A stretch of 20,452 nucleotides of DNA from RGIG1995 sp045652425 (GTDB taxonomy: Bacteria > Bacillota > Clostridia > Oscillospirales > CAG-272), in contig JAZRUG010000008.1 of NCBI GenBank assembly GCA_045652425.1, positions 1 to 20,452 of the forward strand, in the 5' to 3' direction. Below are positions 20,317 through 20,452 of the stretch, one piece after another. The translations under genes and the position numbers were made by a program. The notes beneath the pieces were generated by a model. That model was given only the letters and a program-made list of their open reading frames with translations, was not told the origin of the DNA and did no database searches. Every line of letters begins with the position of its first letter. The stretch's first letter is position 1.

Positions 20317-20452
20317 TGACCCCAAAAATTTAGACAAAATTAAATATTAAATAGCTTGTGAATGAGCTCGGTATTCAACTGGGCTCATTCCTTTTAATTT
20401 TAGAGATATTCTCTCGTTGTTGTAGTAATGTATGTATTCTTCCAACTTTTCA
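20317..20452 (-). mobile_element. Right end of a second IS3-family element (partial)
   Basis: TGACCCCAAAAATTTAGACA at 20317 is a typical IS3-type terminal inverted repeat, followed on the minus strand by the end of a transposase gene. It differs from the element at 1-1342 in its ends and its protein. The rest lies outside the window. Confidence 0.85.
20347..20452 (-). CDS. IS3-family transposase OrfB, C-terminal 34 residues (partial)
   Basis: The minus strand reads EKLEEYIHYYNNERISLKLK and then GMSPVEYRAHSQAI to the stop at 20347. YIxYYNxxRI followed by LKGMSPVEYR is the hallmark C-terminus of IS3-family OrfB. The gene runs off the right edge, so the catalytic core is not visible. Compared with the OrfB at 431-1285 (YIHFYNHQRIQLKTKLTPFE), it belongs to a different subgroup. 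Confidence 0.9.
   Translation of the reverse strand, partial: EKLEEYIHYYNNERISLKLKGMSPVEYRAHSQAI

Noticed and set aside
1..20452. Composite transposon carrying the lipoprotein array between two IS3 elements
   Set aside because: The two elements differ in terminal repeats and OrfB sequence, so they could not act together as matching ends.

Overview
The window looks like the chromosome of a low-GC, Gram-positive gut-type anaerobe of the Clostridia (inference). The grounds are AT-rich DNA, AGGAGG-type ribosome binding sites, lipoboxes, a membrane-anchored surface protein with a Thr/Glu/Ala/Gln-rich stalk, and small palindromic intergenic repeats of a kind familiar from Clostridia. Both ends lie at or in IS3-family elements (1-1342 and 20317 to the end), so the window may be a whole contig broken at repeated insertion sequences.

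Layout. 1-1342: an intact IS3-family element (orfA, orfB). 1392-1471: a MITE-like palindromic repeat. 1495-17837: six divergent cassettes, each with an AraC-family regulator on the minus strand and a lipoprotein of about 420 residues on the plus strand. The pairs are C1 1495/2473, C2 4273/5208, C3 6524/7485, C4 8783/9858, C5 11167/12136 (lipoprotein reduced to a remnant) and C6 15556/16575. Two further lipoprotein paralogues lack a regulator: O1 at 12577, probably co-transcribed with a surface beta-helix-like protein (13875-15320), and O2 at 18154. A 109-bp noncoding tandem repeat follows cassette C1, and a single diverged copy follows the surface gene. 19405-20316: hairpins, a 62-residue XRE regulator and a mosaic of palindromic repeats. 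20317 to the end: the 3' end of a second, different IS3-family element.

The main result is the shared control region of the cassettes. In all six, a lipoprotein promoter (TTGAAA or close, 17 bp, TATTAT) and a near-consensus regulator promoter (TTGACA/T, 16-17 bp, TATAAT) share one TATTATA core, so RNA polymerase should be able to sit in only one orientation at a time. Two direct-repeat boxes lie just upstream of the lipoprotein promoter. The inner box runs into the -35 element, and the outer box is 31-32 bp further out (41 bp in C5). The regulator transcript must cross both boxes. This predicts that the bound AraC protein activates the lipoprotein gene and shuts off its own gene. Regulators, boxes and lipoproteins fall into two matching classes (C1-C3 and C4-C6), which suggests duplication as units followed by divergence of specificity.

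The lipoproteins carry a position-conserved Cys and His in a context (Y.G.PY, G..C.S, KGDI, H.R) that resembles a divergent NlpC/P60-like papain fold. An export-side cysteine hydrolase or binding protein is therefore likely, but this is inference. Two broken copies (9759-9836 and 12136-12417) show that the array is being reshaped by deletions between paralogues.
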